In this document: positions 34,487 through 43,209 of the stretch, in pieces
Numbering within the stretch: the stretch's first letter is position 1
Layout: each line of letters starts with the position of its first letter
Source: Glaciecola sp965660625
GTDB taxonomy: Bacteria; Pseudomonadota; Gammaproteobacteria; Enterobacterales; Alteromonadaceae
Reading direction: 5' to 3'
Length of the DNA: 64,000 nt
Assembly (NCBI GenBank): GCA_965660625.1
Contig: CBFIAR010000008.1
Span: forward strand, 82,096-146,095
The notes under the pieces: model-generated
Told to the model about the DNA's origin: nothing
Seen by the model: the letters and a program-made list of their open reading frames with translations, nothing else
Database searches by the model: none
Program-made: the position numbers and the translations under genes

Positions 34487-35440
34487 ATGAGTAATATGAG
34501 TACTACCAAACCTGCACAACGCGTTATTCGAATCGCTACAAGAAAAAGTGACCTTGCTATGTGGCAGGCTAAATATGTCCAAGCCGAATTGCTCAAGCAT
34601 CATCCCGAGTTATCGGTTGAACTATTACCAATGTCGACGCAAGGCGATCGTATTTTGGATACGCCTTTAGCAAAAATTGGTGGCAAAGGTTTATTTATTA
34701 AAGAGCTGGAAATTGCGATGCAAAATGGTGAAGCCGACATAGCAGTGCACTCGATGAAAGACATACCTGTTGCATTTCCTGATGGTTTTGGTTTGCATGC
34801 TATTTGTGAACGTGAAAATCCGTTCGATGCGTTTGTATCAAATAATTTCGAGTCCATCGAAACATTGCCGCAAGGGGCGGTTGTTGGTACATCAAGTTTA
34901 CGCCGACAGTGTCAACTGCGCGCATTTCGCGATGACCTTGTGATTAAAGATTTGCGAGGCAACGTTAATACACGATTAGCAAAACTTGATGACGACCAAT
35001 ACGATGCTATTGTTTTAGCTTCAGCAGGCTTAATACGCTTAGGCATGAGAGATCGCATTAAGCAAGAAGTGAGTGCTGACCTTAGTCTTCCCGCAGTTGG
35101 GCAAGGCGCGGTGGGTATTGAATGTCGTAATGACGACGCTGAGTTAATTGAATTGATTGCCGCGCTTAATCATACAGCTACGGCTACACGCGTAAAAGCC
35201 GAGCGCGCCATGAACGCAAAATTACAAGGTGGTTGCCAAGTTCCCATTGGAAGTTACGCCATAATTCGTGGTAATTCATTACTATTACGCGGACTCGTTG
35301 GCACGCCAGATGGTAAAACTATGCTGAAGTCACAGGTTGAAGGCCCCTTAATTGATGCAGAAAAAATTGGACAGGCGGTTGCCGACGATTTGCTATCGAA
35401 AGGTGCTAGAGAAATACTGGACTCATTGGACACCGAGTAA
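34487..35440 (+). CDS. hemC: hydroxymethylbilane synthase (porphobilinogen deaminase)
   Basis: About 317 residues: VIRIATRKSDLAMWQAKYVQAEL, KIGGKGLFIKELEIAM, the catalytic Asp region ADIAVHSMKDIP, GTSSLRRQCQL, DLRGNVNTRLAKL and the dipyrromethane-cofactor Cys in LQGGCQVPIGSYA. It joins four porphobilinogens into hydroxymethylbilane for heme, siroheme and cobamide synthesis. Starts at 34487 or 34496 are both possible; neither has a strong ribosome-binding site. First of the hemCDXY group. Confidence 0.97.
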   Translation: MSNMSTTKPAQRVIRIATRKSDLAMWQAKYVQAELLKHHPELSVELLPMSTQGDRILDTPLAKIGGKGLFIKELEIAMQNGEADIAVHSMKDIPVAFPDGFGLHAICERENPFDAFVSNNFESIETLPQGAVVGTSSLRRQCQLRAFRDDLVIKDLRGNVNTRLAKLDDDQYDAIVLASAGLIRLGMRDRIKQEVSADLSLPAVGQGAVGIECRNDDAELIELIAALNHTATATRVKAERAMNAKLQGGCQVPIGSYAIIRGNSLLLRGLVGTPDGKTMLKSQVEGPLIDAEKIGQAVADDLLSKGAREILDSLDTE

Positions 35441-35578
35441 GTGAAACATAATGAACCATGTTTTTAAGGATAGAAACGCGACATTGATTGTTTGAATGAA
35501 ACACTTGTTATCAAAACATCAAATCGGCTTGTTTGAAGATCCGAAGGCCACTTACATAAAAAGAGGCGATAACCAAAT

Positions 35579-36352
35579 ATGTATTTGATACTGCGTCCAA
35601 AATCTAAATTAAACACTTCAGTTGCTTGTTTTGAAGCGGCTGGATTACCTGCGATTGGCTGTGGCTTAATTGATACTGTTGCTTTACCAAACACTTCCGC
35701 ACTGCTACCAAATTTATCTGCGCTCAATCCAGATCTTGTTGTGGTCACCAGCACGGTGGCTGCTGATTTGTATGTTGAAGCCATGACACAACACCCATTA
35801 GAAGATGCGCATGAAACTGTGCAGACTAGTCGATCAGAAAACAAAATATCGACTCCTACATTCATTGCCGTTGGCGCGAGCACAGCCAAGAAACTACTGA
35901 GTCAGCATTCCCGTGTTTTGCAAGCCAAGCCGTCAGATTCCGAGGGGGTTTTAGCGAGTATTGCGCAACTAAAACTCAACAAGGCGAAAGTTGCTATATT
36001 TAAAGGCCAAGGGGGAAGAAAGCTCATTAACGAAACTCTCAGTGCAAAAGACTTTACCGTTACAGAATTCGATTTGTATGAACGAGTTCTGTTAAAGCAA
36101 CCTTATTATACTAAGCACTTTGAGGCTGAAGACATTCATTGTATTATCGCGACAAGCACGGAAATTATTGATGCAGCTTACAATTACTTTGAACCTCACT
36201 GGCTGAACACACGTCAATGGATTGTAGTGAGTAAGCGATTAAAGCAACATCTCAGCGCACTAGGTGCGAGCAACATTGTCGCCAGTCATGGTGCTACCGA
36301 CAGCCATCTAACTGCTGCCGCTAAACAAGTTAAGGGATCACAACATGAGTGA
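35579..36352 (+). CDS. hemD: uroporphyrinogen-III synthase
   Basis: A 257-residue bilobed protein: YLILRPKSKLNTSVACFEAAGL at the start, PDLVVVTSTVAADLYVEA, FIAVGASTAKKLL, VAIFKGQGGRKLINETL and the second-lobe IIATSTEIIDAAYNYF. Sequence is poorly conserved in this family, but the pattern and place are clear. It closes hydroxymethylbilane with inversion of ring D. The gap from hemC is 138 bases, while the 3' end overlaps hemX by eight bases. Confidence 0.9.
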   Translation: MYLILRPKSKLNTSVACFEAAGLPAIGCGLIDTVALPNTSALLPNLSALNPDLVVVTSTVAADLYVEAMTQHPLEDAHETVQTSRSENKISTPTFIAVGASTAKKLLSQHSRVLQAKPSDSEGVLASIAQLKLNKAKVAIFKGQGGRKLINETLSAKDFTVTEFDLYERVLLKQPYYTKHFEAEDIHCIIATSTEIIDAAYNYFEPHWLNTRQWIVVSKRLKQHLSALGASNIVASHGATDSHLTAAAKQVKGSQHE

Positions 36353-37541
36353 CAAAGAACCTACTAATTCTAATAATACCGCATTGGACAACATCGAAAA
36401 CGTAATCAAAGACGAAGTTGTAATAGAATCAGATGCAAGTACGACAACCAAGAAAGTAAAAACAAGTGGTCTTTGGCTATTCAGTATCTTTAACTTTTTA
36501 CTCATTGTCGGTATATGCGCAGCAGCAGCTTGGACTTGGTATCAGTGGCAACAAAATCAAACCAACGAAACAGACACAGGGCAAAAATTTGAAGCTAAAT
36601 TATCTAGCATCGATTCTGTCATTGTTGAACTAAAGTCCGCTGTATCAGCATCTCAGACTGAATTAGCGAAAATTAATAATGACGTGACCCAACAAAACGA
36701 AACTCTGAGTAATAACCTTGACGGCTTGCTCGAACAAATATTAAAAAATGCAAATGAAAACAAAGCACTACAATCTCGTGTTACCGATATTTCAGGCCGA
36801 CGCCCCGCAGATTGGCTATTAGCAGAAGCTGACTACTTGGTGCGTATTGCAGGTCGTAAACTGTGGTTAGAAAACGATGTGAGTACTGCGATGTTGATGA
36901 TGCAAGCTGCTGATTCAAGACTAGAGGATATTGGTGACCCATCATTGTTCCCAGTGCGCAAACTTATTGCCGAAGATATTCAAGCCTTACACCAAGTTAA
37001 TCCAGTGGCCATTAATTCAATAGCATTGGCATTGTCAGGTATGATCCCACAAGTTAACAACTTACCCTTGAACGCACTCAAAATACCCGCAATAGAAGAA
37101 AATAAAGCGCAAAATGAACTTAGCGAAAATATCGGTGATTGGCGTTCTAATTTAGGCAAAACTTGGGATTCACTAGTTGACGACTTCATTCAGATAGAAA
37201 CGAGTGAAAAACCGGTCCTCCCTTATCTCTCAAGTAAACAACGCTGGCTAATTACAGAACAACTTAAACTCGCTTTAGCACAAGCTAAAAGTGCCGCCTT
37301 GGATGAGCAAGAGACACTTTATATGACAGCTTTACAGCAAGCCACGGCACTGGTAGTCGAACATTTCCGGTTGGATGACAATAACGTTAAGCAGTTTGCA
37401 GATGCTTTGCAGCAGCTTCAAAATACAACTATCGCTAGAGACTACCCTCGGCAGTTAAAATCAGCCAATGCGTTAAAGGATGTCATTGAACAGCGTGTCC
37501 AAAGTGTATTCAAAAATGACACCGGCGAAGGTGCACTATGA
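36345..37541 (+). CDS. hemX: HemX membrane protein
   Basis: A 398-residue protein with a polar N-terminus, one membrane helix (about residues 42-66, LWLFSIFNFLLIVGICAAAAW) and a long periplasmic coiled-coil-rich region with ADWLLAEADYLVRIAGRKLWLENDVSTAM, the core signature of HemX. It was once called a uroporphyrinogen methyltransferase, but it lacks methyltransferase motifs and its role with HemY remains unclear. Overlaps hemY by four bases (ATGA). Confidence 0.9.
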   Translation: MSDKEPTNSNNTALDNIENVIKDEVVIESDASTTTKKVKTSGLWLFSIFNFLLIVGICAAAAWTWYQWQQNQTNETDTGQKFEAKLSSIDSVIVELKSAVSASQTELAKINNDVTQQNETLSNNLDGLLEQILKNANENKALQSRVTDISGRRPADWLLAEADYLVRIAGRKLWLENDVSTAMLMMQAADSRLEDIGDPSLFPVRKLIAEDIQALHQVNPVAINSIALALSGMIPQVNNLPLNALKIPAIEENKAQNELSENIGDWRSNLGKTWDSLVDDFIQIETSEKPVLPYLSSKQRWLITEQLKLALAQAKSAALDEQETLYMTALQQATALVVEHFRLDDNNVKQFADALQQLQNTTIARDYPRQLKSANALKDVIEQRVQSVFKNDTGEGAL

Positions 37542-38704
37542 GAAAACTACTGCTCTATATTTTCCTACTCTTTATATTTTTTGGTGGACTGTTATTTGGG
37601 CATGCGGCCATTGGCGAAAAGGGCCGTATTTTTATTGCTATGGGTGATTGGCGCATTCAAATGACGGTTGTGAGCGCTGTAATTAGCCTAGTCTTTGGAT
37701 TCGTAGTGATGGTTGTTTTGTGGTGGGCGCTTAAACGCATTATTAGCATGATTGCTGGCTCACGCAATTGGTTTGGGGTTTTATCCAGAAGAAAACAAAG
37801 TAAGGCTTTTTTCAATGCTATCAATGCCTGCAGCATTGGTGATTATGAAAGCGCACAAAAATACATCAACAAAACCTTCCCTGGTGATTTCGACGGTGCC
37901 AACTATATGCTAGCCGCAGATATTGATAGACGCATAAACAATGGACGCAACGTTGAACACCTCTTAAATATTGCCGAAACCTTTCCTGAATCCGAGGCGT
38001 CCTCAAAAATACAGCAGGCTGCTTGGTTTATTCAGCAGCATCAATTCAAACAAGCTGAAATCGTGCTAGATAGTCTTGGCGCCAAAACACAGCAGCAGGC
38101 TGTCGTCGTTAGGTTATGGCTGTCGGTGCTAGCAGCATTGGGTAAATGGACTTTAGTAAAAGAAAAGCTCGGTGAGCACAAAAAGGTATTAGGTGATGAC
38201 TATGTCCATTGGGCGCAACAAGCAGTTCAGGGTGAGTTCGCTGAGATAGCGAGTAAACAAGGCGCTAATGCGTTAAAAGAGAAGTGGGAATCACTACCTC
38301 GCGCGGCTAAAAAAGACATTGCAAATCAAATTGTTTACATTCAATTGCTTATCGATCAAGGCTTGTCTAATGATGCTGAGCCTATCTTGGTTGAACTGGC
38401 TAAAAAATCTAAGCACCCTGCATTTCACGGTTTGTTCAAACAACTCAAGCATCCGGCCCCCATTCACGCAATGCGGCTTATAGAAAGTTGGATAAAAGCT
38501 GATCCAGACAGCGCAGGGCTTTATTCAGTGCTAGCTCACATGGCGCACAACAGCGGAGATTATATACTTGCCGAGAAAGCAGTGAGGAAAGCATTAGAGC
38601 TTGCTAGTAACCCTGAAGATGGGCGTTTATTGGCAAGATTGTTAGAGAAGCAAAATGCCTTTGAAAAGGCGAATAATGTGTATAAAGGTTTACTAACCTC
38701 ATAA
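37538..38704 (+). CDS. hemY: HemY TPR membrane protein (heme biosynthesis-associated)
   Basis: A 388-residue protein with two N-terminal helices (about 5-25 and 42-65, VVSAVISLVFGFVVMVVLWWALKRI) typical of HemY_N, then a soluble TPR region (LAEKAVRKALELASNPEDGRLLARLLEK near the end). It has no relation to the HemY protoporphyrinogen oxidase of Bacillus. Its probable role is scaffold for late tetrapyrrole enzymes; this is inferred from the invariant hemCDXY order. A strong terminator follows. Confidence 0.92.
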   Translation: MRKLLLYIFLLFIFFGGLLFGHAAIGEKGRIFIAMGDWRIQMTVVSAVISLVFGFVVMVVLWWALKRIISMIAGSRNWFGVLSRRKQSKAFFNAINACSIGDYESAQKYINKTFPGDFDGANYMLAADIDRRINNGRNVEHLLNIAETFPESEASSKIQQAAWFIQQHQFKQAEIVLDSLGAKTQQQAVVVRLWLSVLAALGKWTLVKEKLGEHKKVLGDDYVHWAQQAVQGEFAEIASKQGANALKEKWESLPRAAKKDIANQIVYIQLLIDQGLSNDAEPILVELAKKSKHPAFHGLFKQLKHPAPIHAMRLIESWIKADPDSAGLYSVLAHMAHNSGDYILAEKAVRKALELASNPEDGRLLARLLEKQNAFEKANNVYKGLLTS

Positions 38705-38793
38705 TCCTGCTGCTGCCCTTACATTGATGAACGTCTTCAAGAGGATGGTGAAATTTTGTATAGAAAGAAAATGGGGCTTAGTTAGACGGACAT

Positions 38794-38815
38794 AAAAAAG
38801 GCCTAAGGCCTTTTT
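38794..38815. terminator. intrinsic terminator shared by hemY and the convergent regulator
   Basis: AAAAAAGGCC-TAA-GGCCTTTTT, a compact stem with A and T runs on the two sides. It serves hemY on the plus strand; its T-run also contains the stop codon of the minus-strand regulator. Confidence 0.88.
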
Positions 38816-39386
38816 ATGCGTAAGCTTCTTGTTCAGTTTCAACGATAGAGTCTAAAACCATTGCAAGTGCGTAGTTATCAAGTGGCTTTGCTAACTTAAA
38901 CACCTTTGCATCATGTTCTGCTGTCAATCTGTTATCCGTAAATTCATCAAATACGATGATATGTGGCTTGTATTCTAGTTTTGATTCAATGACTGCAGTC
39001 AATGCTGGAATATCCACTCGTGAAGTTTGACTATCGATCATGATGAGCGACGGTTTATGTTGAGCAATTTCTACTCCAGACTCGATACCGTATTGATAAA
39101 CTTGAGTCACAAAACCTGCGTTTCGGGCAATTCTTTGAGCATTTTTAACCAACTGCTTTTCAACTGAAACAATAAAGCAAGATTTCTCTTGTTCTACGAT
39201 CAACTCAGAAGGAATAGGTATCTGATTATGCATCAGGAAATCCAGCAGATCATTGTGCTTAATCCGGTTATTTCCGCGACCTGGAAGCTTAAAAGCTTTT
39301 AATTTTTCTGCTTCTATCCAACGAATAACTGTACGCGGGTTAACATCACAAATTTTGGCAACTTCCCCACTAGAGAATGACTTCAT
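38814..39386 (-). CDS. excisionase-type HTH protein with a C-terminal pseudo-receiver domain
   Basis: A 190-residue protein. Residues 1-57 form a MerR/excisionase-like helix-turn-helix (FSSGEVAKICDVNPRTVIRWIEAEKLKAFKLPGRGNNRI). Residues 69-185 resemble a CheY receiver: IMIDSQ with Asp118 at the phosphoacceptor place, IIVFDEFT where the switch Thr/Ser would be, and KLAKPLD with Lys167-Pro168 in canonical form. The acidic pair expected after the first strand (VDDD) is replaced by CFIVSVEK, so normal phosphorylation is unlikely. The domain order, HTH before receiver, is reverse to OmpR/NarL regulators. Target genes are unknown. Confidence 0.8.
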   Translation of the reverse strand: MKSFSSGEVAKICDVNPRTVIRWIEAEKLKAFKLPGRGNNRIKHNDLLDFLMHNQIPIPSELIVEQEKSCFIVSVEKQLVKNAQRIARNAGFVTQVYQYGIESGVEIAQHKPSLIMIDSQTSRVDIPALTAVIESKLEYKPHIIVFDEFTDNRLTAEHDAKVFKLAKPLDNYALAMVLDSIVETEQEAYA

Positions 39387-39618
39387 ATTTTATCGACTAC
39401 ATCAAACTAATTATGCCGGAGAGATTAGCAGAAGCCTTTTAGAATTACGACATTCAGCCGCTTTCGGTAACATACTTAGCTATTAATTTATATACCTTCA
39501 GGCTTAGGAAAAACAACATATCAAACAGCCAATATTATGCTTTCTTATACCTTTAAGCTCTGGGATGTAACGCACTCTACAAGTCAAGAATTGAGTTAAT
39601 TACTATCATGGCACCATT

Positions 39619-39661
39619 AAAAAAAAAGCAAATTTGATATTGCTAGTACTACCAAATTTGC
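39619..39661 (-). terminator. intrinsic terminator of the cyclophilin gene
   Basis: On the minus strand GCAAATTTG and CAAATTTGC form a 9-bp stem, then a run of nine U (39619-39627). It lies 48 bases after the cyclophilin stop. The rest of 39387-39618 shows no gene. Confidence 0.85.
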
Positions 39662-39708
39662 CCTTAACAACGGATATTTGAATAACGCGGACGGTCGTAT
39701 TCTCGTGA

Positions 39709-40494
39709 TTACGCCGATTTTAGCCGGCGTCTGATTGCAAACATGGCTAGCATGGACACCAGAAATGCCCCCATCGCACCACCGGAATCTCCACCAGCAC
39801 TGCTATTATCTATATTCAGCAGGGTGTTGCGTGCCGGATTCAAGTCAGGGTTAGTAACAACGTCAGAATTCACTACCTCAATATCGCTAATAATAACGAG
39901 ATTAGTTTCTGTAGGTTCCGTGCCTGCATTAAAGTTATCTGTCGTATAGTCTCTCAATGGAAGACTCTGAAAAGCACCACCAAAATTGAAAGTACGAGTC
40001 GCCACAATAGCATCAACCACGTCCATTCCATTTCCCAATACCTGACCAAATACGGTAAAGCCGCCATTTTGTACATCAAGGTTGCTGGCGTTATTATTTA
40101 CGTTAATAAACCACTGCGAAGTAGCACTATTTGGGTCCCCACCAAATTTTGCCATCGCAATTGTGCCGCGCACATTAGATAAAACAGGCTCATTATCGAT
40201 AGCAGGGCTAGTTTGAAAAGACGTGGGCGGAAAAACAGTGTTGTAGGTATAACCGCCAGCCTGCATAACAAAGTTAGCTTCCGTTCTGTGCACCACATTA
40301 TTCGCATACTCACCTGAATTAACATAACTCAAAAAGTTAGCTACTGTTTTAGGCGTTGTTTCGTCGAACAAGTTAATTTGGAAGTTACCGAGATCGGTAC
40401 GCACTTCTACAACGCTAGCCTGAGCGACAAGTGGCAAGCTCAATGCTAGTGAAAATAGGATCCCTTGGAGGCACTTTGATTTACTTAATATCAT
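39709..40494 (-). CDS. secreted cyclophilin-type peptidyl-prolyl isomerase with GlyGly-CTERM-like tail
   Basis: A 261-residue protein. A signal peptide ends about residue 26 (LALSLPLVAQA). The cyclophilin domain follows: FQINLFDETTPKTVANFLSYV, HRTEANFVMQAGGY, RGTIAMAKFGGDPNSATSQWFIN and GFTVFGQVLGNGMDVVDAI. The last 30 residues are AGGDSGGAMGAFLVSMLAMFA followed by RRR, a Gly/Ser spacer, a hydrophobic helix and a basic end. This matches the GlyGly-CTERM pattern cleaved by rhombosortase for surface delivery. The protein would catalyse proline isomerisation of extracytoplasmic proteins. Confidence 0.9.
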   Translation of the reverse strand: MILSKSKCLQGILFSLALSLPLVAQASVVEVRTDLGNFQINLFDETTPKTVANFLSYVNSGEYANNVVHRTEANFVMQAGGYTYNTVFPPTSFQTSPAIDNEPVLSNVRGTIAMAKFGGDPNSATSQWFINVNNNASNLDVQNGGFTVFGQVLGNGMDVVDAIVATRTFNFGGAFQSLPLRDYTTDNFNAGTEPTETNLVIISDIEVVNSDVVTNPDLNPARNTLLNIDNSSAGGDSGGAMGAFLVSMLAMFAIRRRLKSA

Positions 40495-40700
40495 GATAAT
40501 TTTCTTATAGTTATTGTAATTACGAATGTACGTTTGACAAGGTTTGCGCGAATGACGTTTTGATAAATCTCAACAGCCACAAAGCTGATTTTACGCGAAT
40601 TACCTATCATCAAGTAGATTAATCCAAATGGGCACGTAAAACCAGTCACGCAGCAAAATACACTGCGTTTTACTGTTCAACAAATAGCGTAAAGCCGATC

Positions 40701-43181
40701 TCATTTGACGGATTGAACTTGCACTTGCAGAATCGCACTTCTTCCTAAGTCGTCGCTCACTTGCACCTTATATTCGCCCGGTTTGGCTTGCCAAATTAGT
40801 GGCGCACCTAGCGATGTTTGGGTCAAATTGGTACTACCAATAAATTGACCATTACTGAACCAATACAAATAGCTTGCTTGAGCGTCAACACTAGCTTTTA
40901 GTGGGATGGATACCGTGTTTTTGAGGCTCTCTTCAACAATATACTTAACCCCGGCCAGCGGAGAACTAATTGTTGGTTTTTCTCCCTGCTCAACAATATC
41001 GTCAACATCACAATCAGACATAAACCTTGGTGGCTGTTCAATGTAAATGCCCGCTTGTACAAAGAGTGATTGAAATTCAGTTGGCCAAAAAGCAACTACT
41101 TTTTGCCTTGCTAATTCTGCATTCTTATCGCAGCGCCTTAAACCAGTCACATTATCCACCCAAACTTTACGATAAATATGAGTGCTTTTTATTGGCGACA
41201 CACCGGGTATAAATAATGTTTTACTTTTATCTGGACACTCCGACTCATCCAAATCGCCGGTTGTTTTACATATATCTATCCACTTTAAGTTTAGCTGTTC
41301 TATTCGTCCATCATCAAATGGGGTCGAGCTTTCTGAGTTGACAACATCTAAAAGATTAAATAATAGTGGGCCCGCAGCAGACCGCCCAACAAAGGCGTTG
41401 TTGCCTTGTCCATCAAAGTTACCTATCCAAACGGCTAGGGCATAATCTCCTGAGAGCGCAACCGCCCATGCATCTCTGAACGCCCATGATGTGCCGGTTT
41501 TCCACGCCACTTTAGGTTTATCTGCAAGGCCATTTCTTGCTGAGAACGAATTAGAAAAGTGCGGATTGGGGTTTTTGCTTAGCATATCAAAAACTAAGTA
41601 TGAGGCCTCTGGGCTCAGCAGAATTTGCTCTTTTTGAGTGTCATTGGTGTTTGCTTGTTCACTCACCCCGTAGGTGCTCACTACTTTTTTATGCACACCG
41701 AGATTTGCAATCATGGCATACAACTCTAATAACTCTAGCATCGTTACTTCACTACCACCGAGTGCTAGAGCTAGACCATAGAAATCAGGGCCTCGTAATT
41801 CAGAGATACCGGCCTTTTGCAAAAATTCATAAAGCGTCAGGACCTGCTCCGCATTTTCCTTGTTAGCCAATGCATGCTGTTTATCAAGCAATTGGGACTG
41901 TAATTCAACAGCAGGTACGTTTCGACTTTTGATGAGAGCATCCTGCGCAGCAATAGGCCCGACAAAACCCTTCCCAAAGTTCTCAGGGGCAAACCCTGAA
42001 TACTTTTTTGGTAGATCTTTTAACATCGTCATTGGATGGATCAGCCCGGCATCAATTGCCAACCCATACACAAAAGGCTTCAACGCAGAACCTGGTGAAC
42101 GCTTTGCAGTCGTGCCATTAACCTGACCATGAATGTTCAGATTATTGAAATCAGCAGAACCAATCATGGCTTCAATGTGCATTGTTTTAGTATTGAGCAA
42201 CAATGCGCTCGCGTTGTTAAATCCGCGACTTTGATTTTGTGATATATAGGATTGCAGCACTTCCTCCATTCTATTTTGTAAATTAAGGTCAATCGTACCT
42301 TTAATTTGTTGCCTGCCGGGCAGCTCATTATTCAAAGCAAAAGTTTGTGCCTGCTGAGAAAGCAAATACTCCACAAAGTGTGGTGCATAATAGGGCAAAT
42401 TTTTCGATGAGCGCACAACCAACGGCATGTTTGCGGAATTCAGTAGTTGCTGATTTTCATTAATCTGCGCTTCACTTGATGACGCCAACCAACGTTCAAT
42501 CAAACGCTCTTTTGCTAATGCGATAGCAGCAATACCCACTGCTTTTGAAGGGTTACGCATATTCGGGTTTTGCGGCACCACAGCCAAAGTGAGCGCCTCT
42601 GCAAAGCTTAATGCCGAAGCGGGCTTGTCAAAATAAATGAGGCTAGCCGCACCGATCCCTTCTATATTCCCACCGTAGGGCGCTAAGTTTAGATAAGCTT
42701 CCAACAGTTCCTGTTTTGAATAGTGCCTAGCCAGCTGCAATGCCCTGAATATCTGCTGTACTTTCCCATTAACGGTATTTGATGGAATATGCCAACGCAA
42801 TCGAGCCACTTGCATAACAATGGTAGACGCCCCAATACGGCGTTCTTGCAACACATAGGTTTGCCAGAAGGCACGCAGCAGTGCGAGATAATCCACGCCC
42901 GAGTGTTCATAGTAGTTTTGGTCTTCGTACAGGATAGTTGCCCGCTGCAAATGCGCTGCGATATCTTCAATAGGTGTATATAGCCGATATCGATCGTCTT
43001 GCGCTAATGAAATGCGCAACAAGCGGTCATGTCGATCGAATATTACGGTAGAGTAGCTTTGGTAGTTGGCGAGGTCTGGCTTTGGTAGAAATACGTAAAC
43101 AAGCGCACCGGTAAGCAATGCTAATGCAATTACCACAAACACTTTAAAGCGCAGAGCGAGGCGCTGATTACTGCTATTCAT
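40701..43181 (-). CDS. pbpC: penicillin-binding protein 1C
   Basis: Start at the ATG 43181, giving about 826 residues. An N-terminal membrane anchor is followed by a transglycosylase (GT51) domain with the catalytic Glu in ILYEDQNYYEHSGVD and RIGASTIVMQVARL. The transpeptidase has SPGSALKPF (active Ser), the SRN motif in ALIKSRNVPAVEL and WKTGTSWAFRDAW. A C-terminal BiPBP_C domain ends with VKVQVSDDLGRSAILQVQVQ-like strands. It polymerises peptidoglycan. It follows the alpha-2-macroglobulin gene by 28 bases, the conserved yfhM-pbpC pairing. Confidence 0.96.
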   Translation of the reverse strand: MNSSNQRLALRFKVFVVIALALLTGALVYVFLPKPDLANYQSYSTVIFDRHDRLLRISLAQDDRYRLYTPIEDIAAHLQRATILYEDQNYYEHSGVDYLALLRAFWQTYVLQERRIGASTIVMQVARLRWHIPSNTVNGKVQQIFRALQLARHYSKQELLEAYLNLAPYGGNIEGIGAASLIYFDKPASALSFAEALTLAVVPQNPNMRNPSKAVGIAAIALAKERLIERWLASSSEAQINENQQLLNSANMPLVVRSSKNLPYYAPHFVEYLLSQQAQTFALNNELPGRQQIKGTIDLNLQNRMEEVLQSYISQNQSRGFNNASALLLNTKTMHIEAMIGSADFNNLNIHGQVNGTTAKRSPGSALKPFVYGLAIDAGLIHPMTMLKDLPKKYSGFAPENFGKGFVGPIAAQDALIKSRNVPAVELQSQLLDKQHALANKENAEQVLTLYEFLQKAGISELRGPDFYGLALALGGSEVTMLELLELYAMIANLGVHKKVVSTYGVSEQANTNDTQKEQILLSPEASYLVFDMLSKNPNPHFSNSFSARNGLADKPKVAWKTGTSWAFRDAWAVALSGDYALAVWIGNFDGQGNNAFVGRSAAGPLLFNLLDVVNSESSTPFDDGRIEQLNLKWIDICKTTGDLDESECPDKSKTLFIPGVSPIKSTHIYRKVWVDNVTGLRRCDKNAELARQKVVAFWPTEFQSLFVQAGIYIEQPPRFMSDCDVDDIVEQGEKPTISSPLAGVKYIVEESLKNTVSIPLKASVDAQASYLYWFSNGQFIGSTNLTQTSLGAPLIWQAKPGEYKVQVSDDLGRSAILQVQVQSVK

Positions 43182-43209
43182 ATACAACACACTTTCATGT
43201 TAAAAAGCA

